Shown piece by piece: positions 9,902-18,769 of a DNA stretch of 64,000 nucleotides. The position numbers and the translations under genes were made by a program. Source of the DNA: Streptococcus devriesei DSM 19639 (GTDB lineage Bacteria > Bacillota > Bacilli > Lactobacillales > Streptococcaceae); the NCBI RefSeq assembly GCF_000423725.1, contig NZ_KE384084.1, positions 186,001 through 250,000 on the forward strand, read 5' to 3'. Each line of letters starts with the position of its first letter. The stretch's first letter is position 1. Below the pieces are notes generated by a model. That model saw only the letters and a program-made list of their open reading frames with translations. It did no database searches and was not told the origin of the DNA.

Positions 9902-11643
9902 AAGCAAGAAATAACAGAGATACCCTCAAACGTTTGACAGCCGGCATGCTGCAGCAAAAGCTGCTGGTGGCTGGTGCCCTGCTTGGAACATTTATCCAAG
10001 TAGGTTTAACTGTTTATCTGCCGGTGTTAATCGGCCAGGCTGTTGATGCTGTCGTTGCTAAAAATGTTCACGAAGTCCTGCCGATGATTTTAGGCAAGAT
10101 GATTTTGGTGGTTGCTTTTAACACCTTAATTCAGTGGATTAATCCCCTTATTTACAATCGACTGGTCTTTGGCTACAGTCAAAAATTGCGGCAAGAACTG
10201 ATTGAAAAGCTCTACCGCCTGCCTCTGTCTTATCTGGACAGCCACTCTGCCGGCGACTTAGTCAGCCGAATGACGACAGATGTCGAACAGCTCTCAAATG
10301 GTTTATTGATGGTCTTTAACCAGTTCTTTGTCGGACTTCTGACGATTTTGCTGACGATTTTGACCATGGCTGAGCTGGATCTTTTGATGATGGTTCTGGT
10401 ATTAGCCCTGACGCCGCTTTCTTTGTTTGTGGCCCGTTTTATCGCTCAAAAGAGCTATCATCTTTATCAAAGCCAAACAAAAGCCAGGGGCGCTTTTACG
10501 CAGCATATTGAAGAAAGTTTGCGGCAAGAGAGTCTCATTCAGACCTTCAATGCTCAGGAGCAGTTCATCAGTACCTTTACCGACCTCAATGAAAAATATG
10601 CCAGCTATTCACAGGGCGCCATCTTTTATTCATCAACGGTCAATCCGGCTACACGCTTTATCAATGCCTTAATCTATGCCCTGTTAGCCGGTATCGGAGC
10701 TCTGCGGATTATCAGCGGGAATTTCACCGTCGGACAGTTAACCACTTTTTTGAATTATGTCACTCAGTATACCAAACCTTTCAATGATATTTCCTCTGTG
10801 CTGTCAGAATTGCAAAGCGCTCTGGCTTGCGCTGAACGCCTATACATGGTATTGGACGAAGAAGAAGCCAGAGATGAAGGACAGAAAGAATTGAAAAGTC
10901 AATCTGTCAAAGGAGCGATAGCTTTTGATAATATCAGCTTTGGCTACAATAGCAGGCAGACCTTAATTAAAAATTTGTCTGTCACTATTCCTCAAGGCTC
11001 TAAAGTCGCAATCGTCGGCCCGACAGGAGCCGGTAAATCAACCTTGATCAACTTGCTGATGCGGTTTTATGAGCTGCAAGACGGTCAGATTCTTTTAGAT
11101 GGGATACCGATAACAGCCTACAGTAAAGCCTCTTATCGGCAGCAAATCGGCATGGTTTTGCAGGAAACGTGGCTGAAAACAGCTACTATCCTTGAAAATA
11201 TCGCCTTTGGCTATCCTGAGGCCAGCCGTGAGCAGGTCATTGCTGCAGCCAAAGCGGCCAATGCTGATTTCTTTATCAAACAGCTCCCTCAAGGCTATGA
11301 TACCTATCTGGCGGATGCCGGTGAATCTCTGTCCCAAGGACAGCGGCAGCTTTTGACCATTGCTCGGATTTTTGTCCATATTCCTAAAATCCTGATTTTG
11401 GATGAAGCAACATCCTCTATTGATACGCGTACAGAAATTCTGGTTCAGGAAGCCTTTGAAAAATTAATGAAACATCGAACCAGCTTTATCATTGCTCACC
11501 GCCTATCCACCATTCAGAGCGCAGATCTTATCTTAGTTATGGTAGAGGGCACTATTGTTGAACAAGGTACTCACAAGGACCTGATGAAGCAGCACGGCGT
11601 CTATTATCAGATGCAGACTGCCCAAGAGCATATTAGTAATTAG
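9898..11643 (+). CDS. ABC exporter subunit B (catalytic ATP site)
   Basis: Partner of the preceding gene (ATGA overlap). Six membrane segments, Walker A GPTGAGKS (374-381), Walker B ILILDE with catalytic Glu503, and His534 in IIAHRLSTI are all intact. Its signature is LSQGQRQL (478-485), with Gln in place of the second Gly; in the heterodimer this altered signature faces the degenerate Walker site of subunit A, so the two departures complement each other. Full length (581 residues). A strong bidirectional terminator follows. No regulator is adjacent. Confidence 0.92.
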   Translation: MKARNNRDTLKRLTAGMLQQKLLVAGALLGTFIQVGLTVYLPVLIGQAVDAVVAKNVHEVLPMILGKMILVVAFNTLIQWINPLIYNRLVFGYSQKLRQELIEKLYRLPLSYLDSHSAGDLVSRMTTDVEQLSNGLLMVFNQFFVGLLTILLTILTMAELDLLMMVLVLALTPLSLFVARFIAQKSYHLYQSQTKARGAFTQHIEESLRQESLIQTFNAQEQFISTFTDLNEKYASYSQGAIFYSSTVNPATRFINALIYALLAGIGALRIISGNFTVGQLTTFLNYVTQYTKPFNDISSVLSELQSALACAERLYMVLDEEEARDEGQKELKSQSVKGAIAFDNISFGYNSRQTLIKNLSVTIPQGSKVAIVGPTGAGKSTLINLLMRFYELQDGQILLDGIPITAYSKASYRQQIGMVLQETWLKTATILENIAFGYPEASREQVIAAAKAANADFFIKQLPQGYDTYLADAGESLSQGQRQLLTIARIFVHIPKILILDEATSSIDTRTEILVQEAFEKLMKHRTSFIIAHRLSTIQSADLILVMVEGTIVEQGTHKDLMKQHGVYYQMQTAQEHISN

Positions 11644-11644
11644 T

Positions 11645-11681
11645 AAAAGTACCCGAGAGTCAAACTCTCAGGTACTTTTTG
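11645..11681. terminator. Bidirectional terminator between ABC exporter and pgm
   Basis: Inverted repeat AAAGTACC(C)GAGAG with loop TCAAA and return CTCTC(A)GGTACTTT, flanked by A and T runs, lying between two convergent genes. It would stop transcripts from both sides. Confidence 0.9.
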
Positions 11682-11703
11682 TTTTCGTTATAATGACTGG
11701 CAA

Positions 11704-13419
11704 TTAGCCGATAAAAGCGTTGATTTCGTTTTCAATAGCAGCAATTTTATCTTCAGCATCTGCCAATGAGCTGCCGACAGTTGCAATGTAGAATTTGATT
11801 TTTGGTTCTGTTCCTGATGGGCGCACAGCAATCCAAGAATCATCTGTTAATGTGTATTTCAGCACATTGCTTGGAGGTGTTGTCAGTTTCTCAACACCGG
11901 CAGCAGTGGTTGCTGTTTGTGCCTGGAAATCCTCTGTTTTGGCAATAGCAGTTGCATTAAATTGGCTAGGACCGTTGTCACGGAATTTGTCCATGATTTT
12001 CTTAATTTCAGCAGCCCCGTCAACACCTGACAAAGTAACTGAAATGGTCTTTTCGGCAAAGTAGCCGTATTCTTTGTAGATTTCTTCAATTCCATCAGCC
12101 AGAGTCAACCCGCGCGAGCGGTAGTAGGCAGCGATTTCCGCAACGATCAGGACAGCCTGAATCGCATCTTTATCCCGTACGAACGGCTTAATGAGGTAGC
12201 CAAAGCTTTCTTCAAAGCCAAACATATAGGTGTGATTGTGATGGTCTTCAAATTCCTGAATTTTTTCGGCGATGAATTTAAAGCCGGTCAGGACATTGAA
12301 CATGGTCGCACCGTAGCTTTCAGCAATTTTAGTGACTAATTCGGTTGATACGATAGACTTGCAAAGTGCCGCATTGGCAGGCAAAGTTCCGGCTGTTTTA
12401 TGTGCTTCAAGGATATATTTGGCAATAATGGCACCGATTTGGTTGCCGGATAGGTTCTTGTAAGAGCCATCGGCCTGACGGATTTCAACACCGAGACGGT
12501 CAGCATCCGGGTCAGTTGCAACGAGAACATCGGCATCAACCTGACGTCCAAGTTCTTCAGCCAAGGAGAAAGCTTCTTGATTTTCTGGATTTGGCGATTT
12601 GACAGTTGAAAAATCAGCATCCGGAACGGCTTGGGCTTCTACAACCTGAACGGATTCAAAACCAGCCTGAGCCAAAGCCCGGCGAGCCAGCATTTCACCT
12701 GTACCGTGAAGCGGCGTATAAACAATTTTCATGTCTTTGCCGTAGTCATCAATCAATTTTTGGTTGATGTTAACATCCTTAACTTCCTTAAGGTATTCAC
12801 TGTCAACAGCTTCCCCGATGACTTCAATCAGTCCGGAAGCCTTGCTTTCTTCTAAGTCAGCTAATTCAATCGTGAATGGATCGTCAATAGCACGGATAAA
12901 ATCTGTCAGAGCATCAGCATCAGCTGGCGGCATTTGACCGCCGTCTTCGCCATAGACCTTGTAGCCGTTAAACGGTGCAGGATTATGACTGGCTGTTACC
13001 ATGATTCCTGCAAATGTCCCTAAATGGCGCACAGCGAAAGACAGTTCAGGTGTCGGGCGCAGCGATTCAAAGACATAGGCCTTGATACCGTGCTTGGCCA
13101 AAACTTGCGCTGATTCAAAAGCAAATTCCGGAGAGAAATGGCGAGAATCATAGGCGATAGCGACACCGCGTTTTTTAACAGCTTCACCTTTGGTTTCGAT
13201 TAATTTTGCTAAGCCTTCTGTTGCCTGACGAACAACATAAACATTAATGCGGTTAGTACCGGCACCAATAAGCCCTCGCATGCCTGCAGTACCAAATTCA
13301 AGATTTGTGTAGAAAGCATCTTCTTTGGTTTTTTCATCCATTGCAGCCAGCTCTTCGCGAAGATAGGCAGGAAGGTCAGCGTAATCGAACCATTTTTGAT
13401 AAGTTTCTTGATAAGCCAT
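11704..13419 (-). CDS. pgm: Phosphoglucomutase
   Basis: Interconverts glucose-1-phosphate and glucose-6-phosphate, feeding cell-wall polysaccharide and glycogen synthesis. The phosphoserine loop is TASHNP with Ser144, the metal loop is DPDADRLG (303-310), the sugar-binding loop is GFEESFGY, and the phosphate-binding end is RPSGTEPKIKFY. 571 residues, alpha-phosphohexomutase family of the PgcA/PgmA type. AAGGAG lies 12 bases before the ATG. It is flanked by terminators, so it is probably a single-gene unit. Confidence 0.96.
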   Translation of the reverse strand: MAYQETYQKWFDYADLPAYLREELAAMDEKTKEDAFYTNLEFGTAGMRGLIGAGTNRINVYVVRQATEGLAKLIETKGEAVKKRGVAIAYDSRHFSPEFAFESAQVLAKHGIKAYVFESLRPTPELSFAVRHLGTFAGIMVTASHNPAPFNGYKVYGEDGGQMPPADADALTDFIRAIDDPFTIELADLEESKASGLIEVIGEAVDSEYLKEVKDVNINQKLIDDYGKDMKIVYTPLHGTGEMLARRALAQAGFESVQVVEAQAVPDADFSTVKSPNPENQEAFSLAEELGRQVDADVLVATDPDADRLGVEIRQADGSYKNLSGNQIGAIIAKYILEAHKTAGTLPANAALCKSIVSTELVTKIAESYGATMFNVLTGFKFIAEKIQEFEDHHNHTYMFGFEESFGYLIKPFVRDKDAIQAVLIVAEIAAYYRSRGLTLADGIEEIYKEYGYFAEKTISVTLSGVDGAAEIKKIMDKFRDNGPSQFNATAIAKTEDFQAQTATTAAGVEKLTTPPSNVLKYTLTDDSWIAVRPSGTEPKIKFYIATVGSSLADAEDKIAAIENEINAFIG

Positions 13420-13490
13420 AATAATGCAAAGCTCCTTTTTGAAAATTTCCGTTAAATTGTTTAACCGCTTTCATTATACCACTTTCACTA

Positions 13491-13516
13491 AAAAAAATCA
13501 CGCTTTCACGTGATTA
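13491..13516 (-). terminator. Terminator of the coaBC-ECF operon
   Basis: On the minus strand AATCACG-TGAAAG-CGTGATT is followed by a run of eight T. The hairpin begins within the stop codon of the S-component gene, so translation termination and transcription termination nearly coincide. Confidence 0.85.
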
Positions 13517-14086
13517 TTTTTTCAGTTTTAGCAATCGGGGAACAATGACTGCAGTCAAAGCCGCAGAAATGATTAACTCAATAATAGAGTTTGCAGAAAC
13601 AATACTGGCCAGCATGGCTTGAATATTGCCGCCGTAAACAGAAGCAAAGAAAACGAAAATTCCGGTAAGGACGAAAACAGTATTTGTTGCCGAACCTACA
13701 GCACCGGCCAAGATAAGCCCAACATTATTTTTCAGCAGCTTGTAGACGAAATAGGGGAAAACGCCAATAAGAATTCTGGGAACCAAGGCCACAATCAAAG
13801 AATTCAAATTACCGTGCTCCACAAAGGGCGAAAAAAGATAGCTGGTCGGCAGCAGGATGATACTGTTATTGACAACACTGATAAGCCCCATTAAGCCGCC
13901 TAAAATGGCTCCGATGCGGGGACCGTAAACGATAGATGCAATGATAACCGGAATATGGACAATAGTGGGTTTAATGGGAACCGGCCACAAATTAAAAATA
14001 AAGCTGGAAAGTAAATGGATAATCAGCATCACCGCAAAAAAGATAGCAATAACAGCAACATTAGATGATGTTCTGTTTTTATTCAT
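13514..14086 (-). CDS. ECF transporter S component, probable pantothenate (PanT-like)
   Basis: A 190-residue membrane protein with about six hydrophobic segments, matching the substrate-binding S subunits of energy-coupling factor vitamin importers (PVPIKPTIVHIPVIIASIVYG and GPRIGAILGGLMGLIS are typical of the first half). It is the last gene of an operon with coaB and coaC, which act on phosphopantothenate, so pantothenate is the likely substrate by genomic context. The shared ATPase and T subunits are not in this window. The specificity call is inference; the family call is firm. Confidence 0.8.
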   Translation of the reverse strand: MNKNRTSSNVAVIAIFFAVMLIIHLLSSFIFNLWPVPIKPTIVHIPVIIASIVYGPRIGAILGGLMGLISVVNNSIILLPTSYLFSPFVEHGNLNSLIVALVPRILIGVFPYFVYKLLKNNVGLILAGAVGSATNTVFVLTGIFVFFASVYGGNIQAMLASIVSANSIIELIISAALTAVIVPRLLKLKK

Positions 14087-14160
14087 AGGTTCTCCTTAAA
14101 AACATAAAGTAGTTTTAGTATACAGGTTTACTGTAATTCTGACAAGCCTTTCAATGAAGT

Positions 14161-14700
14161 TTATAACGAACGTTCCGTTTTTTGGATGATGACCTCCAAA
14201 TCTGCCAGCGCGCCGCGGCCAACATCACCGCAGGCCAGAAGACTGGAACGAGGCTCGATTTCCTCATAGCCAAACTGTTTAAGCATGTCTATATTACGCT
14301 GTGTAGCGGGATTGTCATACATTTTGGTATTCATTGCAGGAGCAAATAGTTTTGGCACTTCCGGCGGCAGCGCTAAAGCAACACTGGTCACCATATTATC
14401 AGCAAAGCCGTGGGCTAAATGAGCAATAGTATTGGCAGATGCCGGAGCCAGCAAAAATAAATCAGCTTTTTTGGCCAACTCGATATGGTTAATAATCTGC
14501 GGATCGTCCTCTTTCATCACATCAGTATGGACGGGGTTTTTTGACAAAACCTGCAGCGTTAAGGGTGTGATAAACTGAGTTGCAGCTTTGGTCATTAAAA
14601 CATTGACATTATAGCCTAATTTTGTCAGCTGATTGCTTAAATCAGCAGCCTTATAAGCCGAGATGCTGCCGGAAACAGCCAGCAATATGGTCTTAGTCAT
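14161..14700 (-). CDS. coaC: Phosphopantothenoylcysteine decarboxylase
   Basis: FMN-dependent decarboxylase giving 4'-phosphopantetheine in coenzyme A synthesis. The active-site His is H72 in INHIELAKKAD, PAMNTKMYDN contains the substrate-binding Asn124, and the flap Cys is C157 in LACGDVGRG. 179 residues; this is the stand-alone form, since streptococci split the CoaBC fusion of other bacteria. The start overlaps the coaB stop by 8 bases. Confidence 0.95.
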   Translation of the reverse strand: MTKTILLAVSGSISAYKAADLSNQLTKLGYNVNVLMTKAATQFITPLTLQVLSKNPVHTDVMKEDDPQIINHIELAKKADLFLLAPASANTIAHLAHGFADNMVTSVALALPPEVPKLFAPAMNTKMYDNPATQRNIDMLKQFGYEEIEPRSSLLACGDVGRGALADLEVIIQKTERSL

Positions 14701-15379
14701 TTTCAGTCACCTTCTCAAAAATTAAATCAGCAATTTCAGCCTTTGTCTGCGCTTTGTAGGCCTTAGTCTTATCTAAGAGATAAGCTGTGTGCTGCTCAGC
14801 TGAAATTTGGGTTAAATCATTAGCCAGAACATAATCCATTTGATTAGCATTCAGACTGGTGCGTGCAACCTGAAAGAGCTCTTTTTTATCAACATCGACC
14901 AAAAGTTTAAAGCCGATTAACTTTATAGAGGGATTCCACTTTTTGACTAAGCTGATAACTTTTGGAGTCTTTTTTAGAAAAAGCACCTGATAGTCTGCTT
15001 GGGATGAGATTTTGCTCTGTGTATTTTGTTTGGTCAAAAACTGAGTCAGATCGTCAGCATGCTCAACCTCTTCTAAATCTGTCATATAAACAGGCGTATA
15101 GTCAGACACCGCCATGCTGTGGATTAAGACATCGTGTGTTTTAACCAAAGGCTCCAAAGTTTCAATCAGACTGGCAACCGTTGAGACTTCCAGGATTGAA
15201 AGTCCTTCTTGCTTAGGAGGTTTTACAGCAGAAGCAGTAGTTACTAAGGTTACTTGGTGATGCGCTGCCAGAAATCGCTCTGCTATTTTTTTCCCTAGGC
15301 GGCCTGTGGAGTGGTTGGTAATTCCCCTTACTTGGTCAATTTTTTCAGTTGTTCCGCCGGATGTAATCAAAATTTTCAT
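14693..15379 (-). CDS. coaB: Phosphopantothenate--cysteine ligase
   Basis: CTP-dependent ligase joining cysteine to 4'-phosphopantothenate. The start MKILITSGGTTEKIDQV and RGITNHSTGRLGKKIAE is the nucleotide-binding loop of CoaB, and KLIGFKLLVDV holds the conserved lysine region. 228 residues, separate from CoaC as in other streptococci. It is the first gene of a three-gene minus-strand operon (coaB-coaC-S component) ending at a terminator at 13.5 kb. It diverges from fhs. Confidence 0.94.
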   Translation of the reverse strand: MKILITSGGTTEKIDQVRGITNHSTGRLGKKIAERFLAAHHQVTLVTTASAVKPPKQEGLSILEVSTVASLIETLEPLVKTHDVLIHSMAVSDYTPVYMTDLEEVEHADDLTQFLTKQNTQSKISSQADYQVLFLKKTPKVISLVKKWNPSIKLIGFKLLVDVDKKELFQVARTSLNANQMDYVLANDLTQISAEQHTAYLLDKTKAYKAQTKAEIADLIFEKVTEND

Positions 15380-15485
15380 AGTGTTATTTTACTGTAAATT
15401 TAAGATTTAGTAAATCAAAAAAGATTGTGAGAAAAATTCTGTTCAAAACCGATTGACAGCTGGAGCAATTTTCAAAATCAGTGTA

Positions 15486-15498
15486 AAATCCGAACATT
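15486..15498 (+). promoter_or_regulatory. PurBox upstream of fhs
   Basis: AAATCCGAACATT matches the PurR activator box of lactic acid bacteria (A-W-W-W-C-C-G-A-A-C-W-W-T) at every position. It lies about 46 bases before an extended -10 (TGTTATAAT, 15541-15549), the spacing at which PurR activates. This predicts that fhs is induced for purine synthesis. Confidence 0.7.
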
Positions 15499-15540
15499 AT
15501 TAATTATCTATCTAAATAAAGTGCGTTTTTTATTATTCTT

Positions 15541-15549
15541 TGTTATAAT
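15541..15549 (+). promoter_or_regulatory. Extended -10 promoter of fhs
   Basis: TG-T-TATAAT, an extended -10 with no recognisable -35 hexamer, as expected for an activator-dependent promoter. It is 28 bases before the fhs start codon. Confidence 0.65.
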
Positions 15550-15576
15550 AAAGAAAAAATATAAATGGGAGCTATC

Positions 15577-17247
15577 ATGAAAACGGATATTGAAATCGCA
15601 CAGAGTGCTGAACTGAAGCCCATCGCTGAAGTGGTTAAGCCATTGGGAATTGACTTTGACGACCTCGAACTTTACGGCAAATATAAGGCTAAATTGACCT
15701 TTGATAAAATCAAGGCGGCTGAAAAAAACACTCCCGGAAAACTGATTCTGGTGACTGCTATCAACCCAACTCCGGCCGGTGAAGGGAAGTCAACTGTAAC
15801 TATCGGACTTGCGGATGCTCTCAACAAAATAGGCAAAAAAGCGATGATTGCTATTCGTGAACCCTCTTTGGGTCCGGTCATGGGAATCAAGGGCGGTGCT
15901 GCCGGCGGCGGCTATGCTCAAGTCCTGCCCATGGAAGATATCAATCTGCATTTCACAGGCGATATGCACGCGATCACGACAGCTAATAACGCTCTCTCAG
16001 CGATGATTGACAACCATCTGCATCAGGGAAATGAATTGGGTATCGATCAGCGCCGCATTATTTGGAAACGTGTCCTTGATCTAAATGACCGTGCTCTGCG
16101 TCATGTAACTGTAGGATTGGGCAGTCCGATCAACGGCATTCCGCGCGAAGATGGTTTTGACATTACGGTTGCTTCTGAAATCATGGCTATTCTTTGTCTG
16201 GCAACAGATCTTGAAGACCTTAAGAAACGTCTGTCTGATATTGTCATCGGTTATCGCTATGACCGAACTCCGGTTTATGTCCGCGATCTGAAAGTGCAAG
16301 GGGCGCTGGCGCTGATTCTGAAAGAAGCGATTAAGCCTAATTTGGTACAAACTATTTACGGAACACCGGCCTTTGTTCACGGCGGGCCTTTTGCCAATAT
16401 TGCTCATGGCTGCAACTCTGTTCTGGCAACTTCAACAGCCCTGCGTCTGGCTGACTATACTGTAACAGAAGCCGGGTTCGGTGCTGATTTAGGTGCTGAA
16501 AAATTCCTTGATATCAAAACACCTAATCTGCCTGCAAGTCCGGATGCCGTTGTTATTGTCGCCACAATTCGTGCACTTAAAATGAATGGGGGCGTTGCTA
16601 AGGACGCTTTAGGTGAAGAAAATACAGCTGCCGTAAAAGCAGGTTTTGCCAACTTGGCCCGTCACGTTGAGAATATGCGCAAATACGGCGTGCCAGTAGT
16701 AGTAGCCATCAATGAATTTGTGACTGATACCGCAGAAGAAATTGCTCTTTTACGAGACCTGTGTGCTGAAATTGATGTTCCTGTTGAGCTGGCAAGCGTC
16801 TGGGCCAAGGGAGCCGAAGGCGGCGTTGAGCTGGCAGAAACGATTGTCAAAACAATTGATGAGAAACCGGCTCACTATACACGTCTGTACGACAATGATT
16901 TAACCGTTGAAGAGAAAATCACTACAATCGCCCGTGAGATTTACCGAGCAGACAAGGTTGTCTTTGAAAAGAAAGCTAAAACTCAGATTACACAAATTGT
17001 TAAAAACGGCTGGGACAAGCTACCGATTTGCATGGCCAAAACTCAGTACAGTTTTTCCGATGATCCCAGCCTCCTAGGGGCACCGACCGGCTTTGATATC
17101 ACCATTCGTGAATTAGTTCCTAAATTAGGAGCCGGATTTATCGTTGCTTTAACAGGTGATGTGATGACCATGCCCGGACTTCCTAAAAAGCCGGCAGCGC
17201 TTAACATGGATGTAGCCCCTGACGGAACAGCCCTTGGATTATTTTAA
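15577..17247 (+). CDS. fhs: Formate--tetrahydrofolate ligase
   Basis: ATP-dependent synthesis of 10-formyltetrahydrofolate from formate, feeding purine and formyl-Met synthesis. The P-loop is [10 protein letters not shown] (about 63-72). [30 protein letters not shown] and [15 protein letters not shown] are further conserved blocks. Start taken at ATG 15577, 5 bases after GGGAG, giving 556 residues; an in-frame ATG at 15565 lies inside that ribosome site. A PurBox upstream suggests PurR control. A strong terminator follows. Confidence 0.97.
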   Translation: MKTDIEIAQSAELKPIAEVVKPLGIDFDDLELYGKYKAKLTFDKIKAAEKNTPGKLILVTAINPTPAGEGKSTVTIGLADALNKIGKKAMIAIREPSLGPVMGIKGGAAGGGYAQVLPMEDINLHFTGDMHAITTANNALSAMIDNHLHQGNELGIDQRRIIWKRVLDLNDRALRHVTVGLGSPINGIPREDGFDITVASEIMAILCLATDLEDLKKRLSDIVIGYRYDRTPVYVRDLKVQGALALILKEAIKPNLVQTIYGTPAFVHGGPFANIAHGCNSVLATSTALRLADYTVTEAGFGADLGAEKFLDIKTPNLPASPDAVVIVATIRALKMNGGVAKDALGEENTAAVKAGFANLARHVENMRKYGVPVVVAINEFVTDTAEEIALLRDLCAEIDVPVELASVWAKGAEGGVELAETIVKTIDEKPAHYTRLYDNDLTVEEKITTIAREIYRADKVVFEKKAKTQITQIVKNGWDKLPICMAKTQYSFSDDPSLLGAPTGFDITIRELVPKLGAGFIVALTGDVMTMPGLPKKPAALNMDVAPDGTALGLF

Positions 17248-17275
17248 GGGCAATTAAACAACATTTCATTTAAAG

Positions 17276-17313
17276 AGAGCGGACTGAATCCCATTTCAGT
17301 TCGCTCTTTCTTA
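17276..17313 (+). terminator. Terminator of fhs
   Basis: Arms AGAGCGGACTGAA and TTCAGTTCGCTCT pair over 13 positions (one G-T) with a 6-base loop, then TTCTT. It lies about 30 bases after the fhs stop. Confidence 0.85.
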
Positions 17314-17451
17314 AACTTTTGAAAAATCAAGAAAAGGTGCTCAGAGTGTAGACAAACTCCCAAAACTAAATTCTTTCTAAAATTTCAACATAGAAATAGT
17401 ATCACTTTCCATTTTTATAAAATGATATAGAAACGATCAAAGCCTAACCCG

Positions 17452-17584
17452 ATACTTTCCAATGTAGCAAAAGAGGCAGAAACATTGAGTTTCTGCCTCT
17501 CGGAGATTTTGAGACCTAGGCTCAAAATCTAGGTATGGAATTCCGAAGGAAGTCGCTACCGTCCGTGCTACCTAAGGAAAGTAT
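17452..17584. ncRNA. 133-bp cloverleaf-like structured element, unidentified
   Basis: Closed by inverted arms ATACTTTCC...GTAGCA (17452-17469) and TGCTAC...GGAAAGTAT (17566-17584). Inside are three side-by-side hairpins: a perfect 12-bp stem AGAGGCAGAAAC/GTTTCTGCCTCT (17472-17500), a perfect 9-bp stem GATTTTGAG/CTCAAAATC (17505-17529), and GGTA/TACC (17532-17560) capped by TTCC-GAA-GGAA. No reading frame of note crosses it. It could be a structured RNA, a MITE, or both. The remainder of the 495-base gap between fhs and the hydrolase gene shows nothing else that I recognise. Confidence 0.5.
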
Positions 17585-17742
17585 TATAATAAAATATTAC
17601 TTTTTGAGAAAATAGACTTTCTCTTCACTCTCGGTGCTGTCACTTGTTTTCTTGATTTTAAAAAACTTGAAACATTATTTTTCCCTATTTTTCTGGAAAA
17701 TATGATAGAATAACGGTTCAAACCAATAAAGAAAGTAATACA

Positions 17743-18588
17743 ATGAAAAAGAAACAGTTACTTATCAGCTTGCTGACAGCTCTTGCAGTGGTTTTGGCTC
17801 TTTTTTGTTATCGAAGCTGGGCAAATCCCCTAAATAAAGCTGATTATATCCAGTCAAGAACACCGACAATTTTCTTTCATGGCTATGGCAGCAGTGACCA
17901 TGCAGAAACCCATATGGTAGAAGCCGCCAAAAGTGCCGGTGTCACAAAAACGGTTATCCTTGCCAACGTTGATCGAAATGGAAAGGTTACTTTAGCCGGA
18001 GACATCCCTAAAAATGCTGTCAATCCGATTGTTAAGGTCAATTTTGAAGATAACCGCAACACTGATTATGCTGTTGACGGCCGCTATGCCAAAGCTGTTG
18101 TCCGTAAGCTGCAGGCCGTTTATCATTTCAAGAAAATGAACATGGTAGGGCATTCCATGGGCAATATGGCTATTCATTTTTACCTGCTGGCTAACGCTCA
18201 AAATAAAAAACTTCCTCAGCTGCAAAAACAAGTTGATATTGCCGGGCATTTTGATGGTATTAGAGGCTATGAGCTGCCAGAGGGGCTGACCGTAGACAGC
18301 AAAACAGGACGTCCCAATAAGATGACCGCGGCTTATCAGCGCTTGCTGAAACTGCGCGAGCGTTATCCCAAAAACCAAGTGCATGTTTTGAATCTGTACG
18401 GCGACATAGGTGATGGTTCTGATGGGTTAGTTACCAATGAGTCTTCTCGCACACTGAAATATCTCATTGCTGACCGAGCGAAATCGTATAAAGAGCATCG
18501 CTTTACCGGCGAGTTAGCAAGTCACGGTAAATTACATGAAAATCCTCAGGTAGATAAGATACTGATTGATTTCCTCTGGGGAAAATAG
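17743..18588 (+). CDS. Alpha/beta hydrolase, DUF915 family, secreted or membrane-anchored
   Basis: A 281-residue protein with an N-terminal signal-anchor (about residues 4-24), then an alpha/beta hydrolase fold. The oxyanion loop is FFHGYGSS (44-51), the nucleophile elbow is GHSMG with Ser138, a late Asp is in YGDIGDGSDG, and the catalytic His is in ASHGKLHENP. This is the DUF915 family common in lactic acid bacteria, acting outside the membrane; substrate unknown. The ribosome site is weak. A terminator follows at once, so it is a single-gene unit. Confidence 0.88.
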   Translation: MKKKQLLISLLTALAVVLALFCYRSWANPLNKADYIQSRTPTIFFHGYGSSDHAETHMVEAAKSAGVTKTVILANVDRNGKVTLAGDIPKNAVNPIVKVNFEDNRNTDYAVDGRYAKAVVRKLQAVYHFKKMNMVGHSMGNMAIHFYLLANAQNKKLPQLQKQVDIAGHFDGIRGYELPEGLTVDSKTGRPNKMTAAYQRLLKLRERYPKNQVHVLNLYGDIGDGSDGLVTNESSRTLKYLIADRAKSYKEHRFTGELASHGKLHENPQVDKILIDFLWGK

Positions 18589-18611
18589 AGTTTTATTACT
18601 GGAAAAGAAAC

Positions 18612-18648
18612 ACACCAACTTGATGATTACTCTCGTTGGTGTTTTTTT
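18612..18648 (+). terminator. Terminator after DUF915 hydrolase
   Basis: ACACCAAC (18612-18619) pairs with GTTGGTGT (18635-18642), followed by a run of T. Confidence 0.85.
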
Positions 18649-18671
18649 ATGGGACAAGCAGGGGCATTGGC

Positions 18672-18688
18672 TATAGTTTTTAACTATA
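18672..18688 (+). promoter_or_regulatory. MET-box (MtaR/MetR operator)
   Basis: TATAGTTTTTAACTATA is a near-perfect palindrome of the MET-box type (TATAGTTTnAAACTATA) used by the LysR-type methionine regulator of streptococci. It is 23 bases upstream of the -35 box of the MetE-like gene, the place for an activator. Confidence 0.75.
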
Positions 18689-18710
18689 TATCTGTATGAG
18701 AAAAATATAA

Positions 18711-18739
18711 TTTACAACTATATACTCCCTTGGTAAAAT
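18711..18739 (+). promoter_or_regulatory. Promoter of MetE-like gene
   Basis: TTTACA (18711-18716), 17-base spacer, TAAAAT (18734-18739), about 30 bases before the ATG and just downstream of the MET-box. Confidence 0.7.
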
Positions 18740-18769
18740 AGCCTTATCAAAACAAACGAGGTAAATAAA

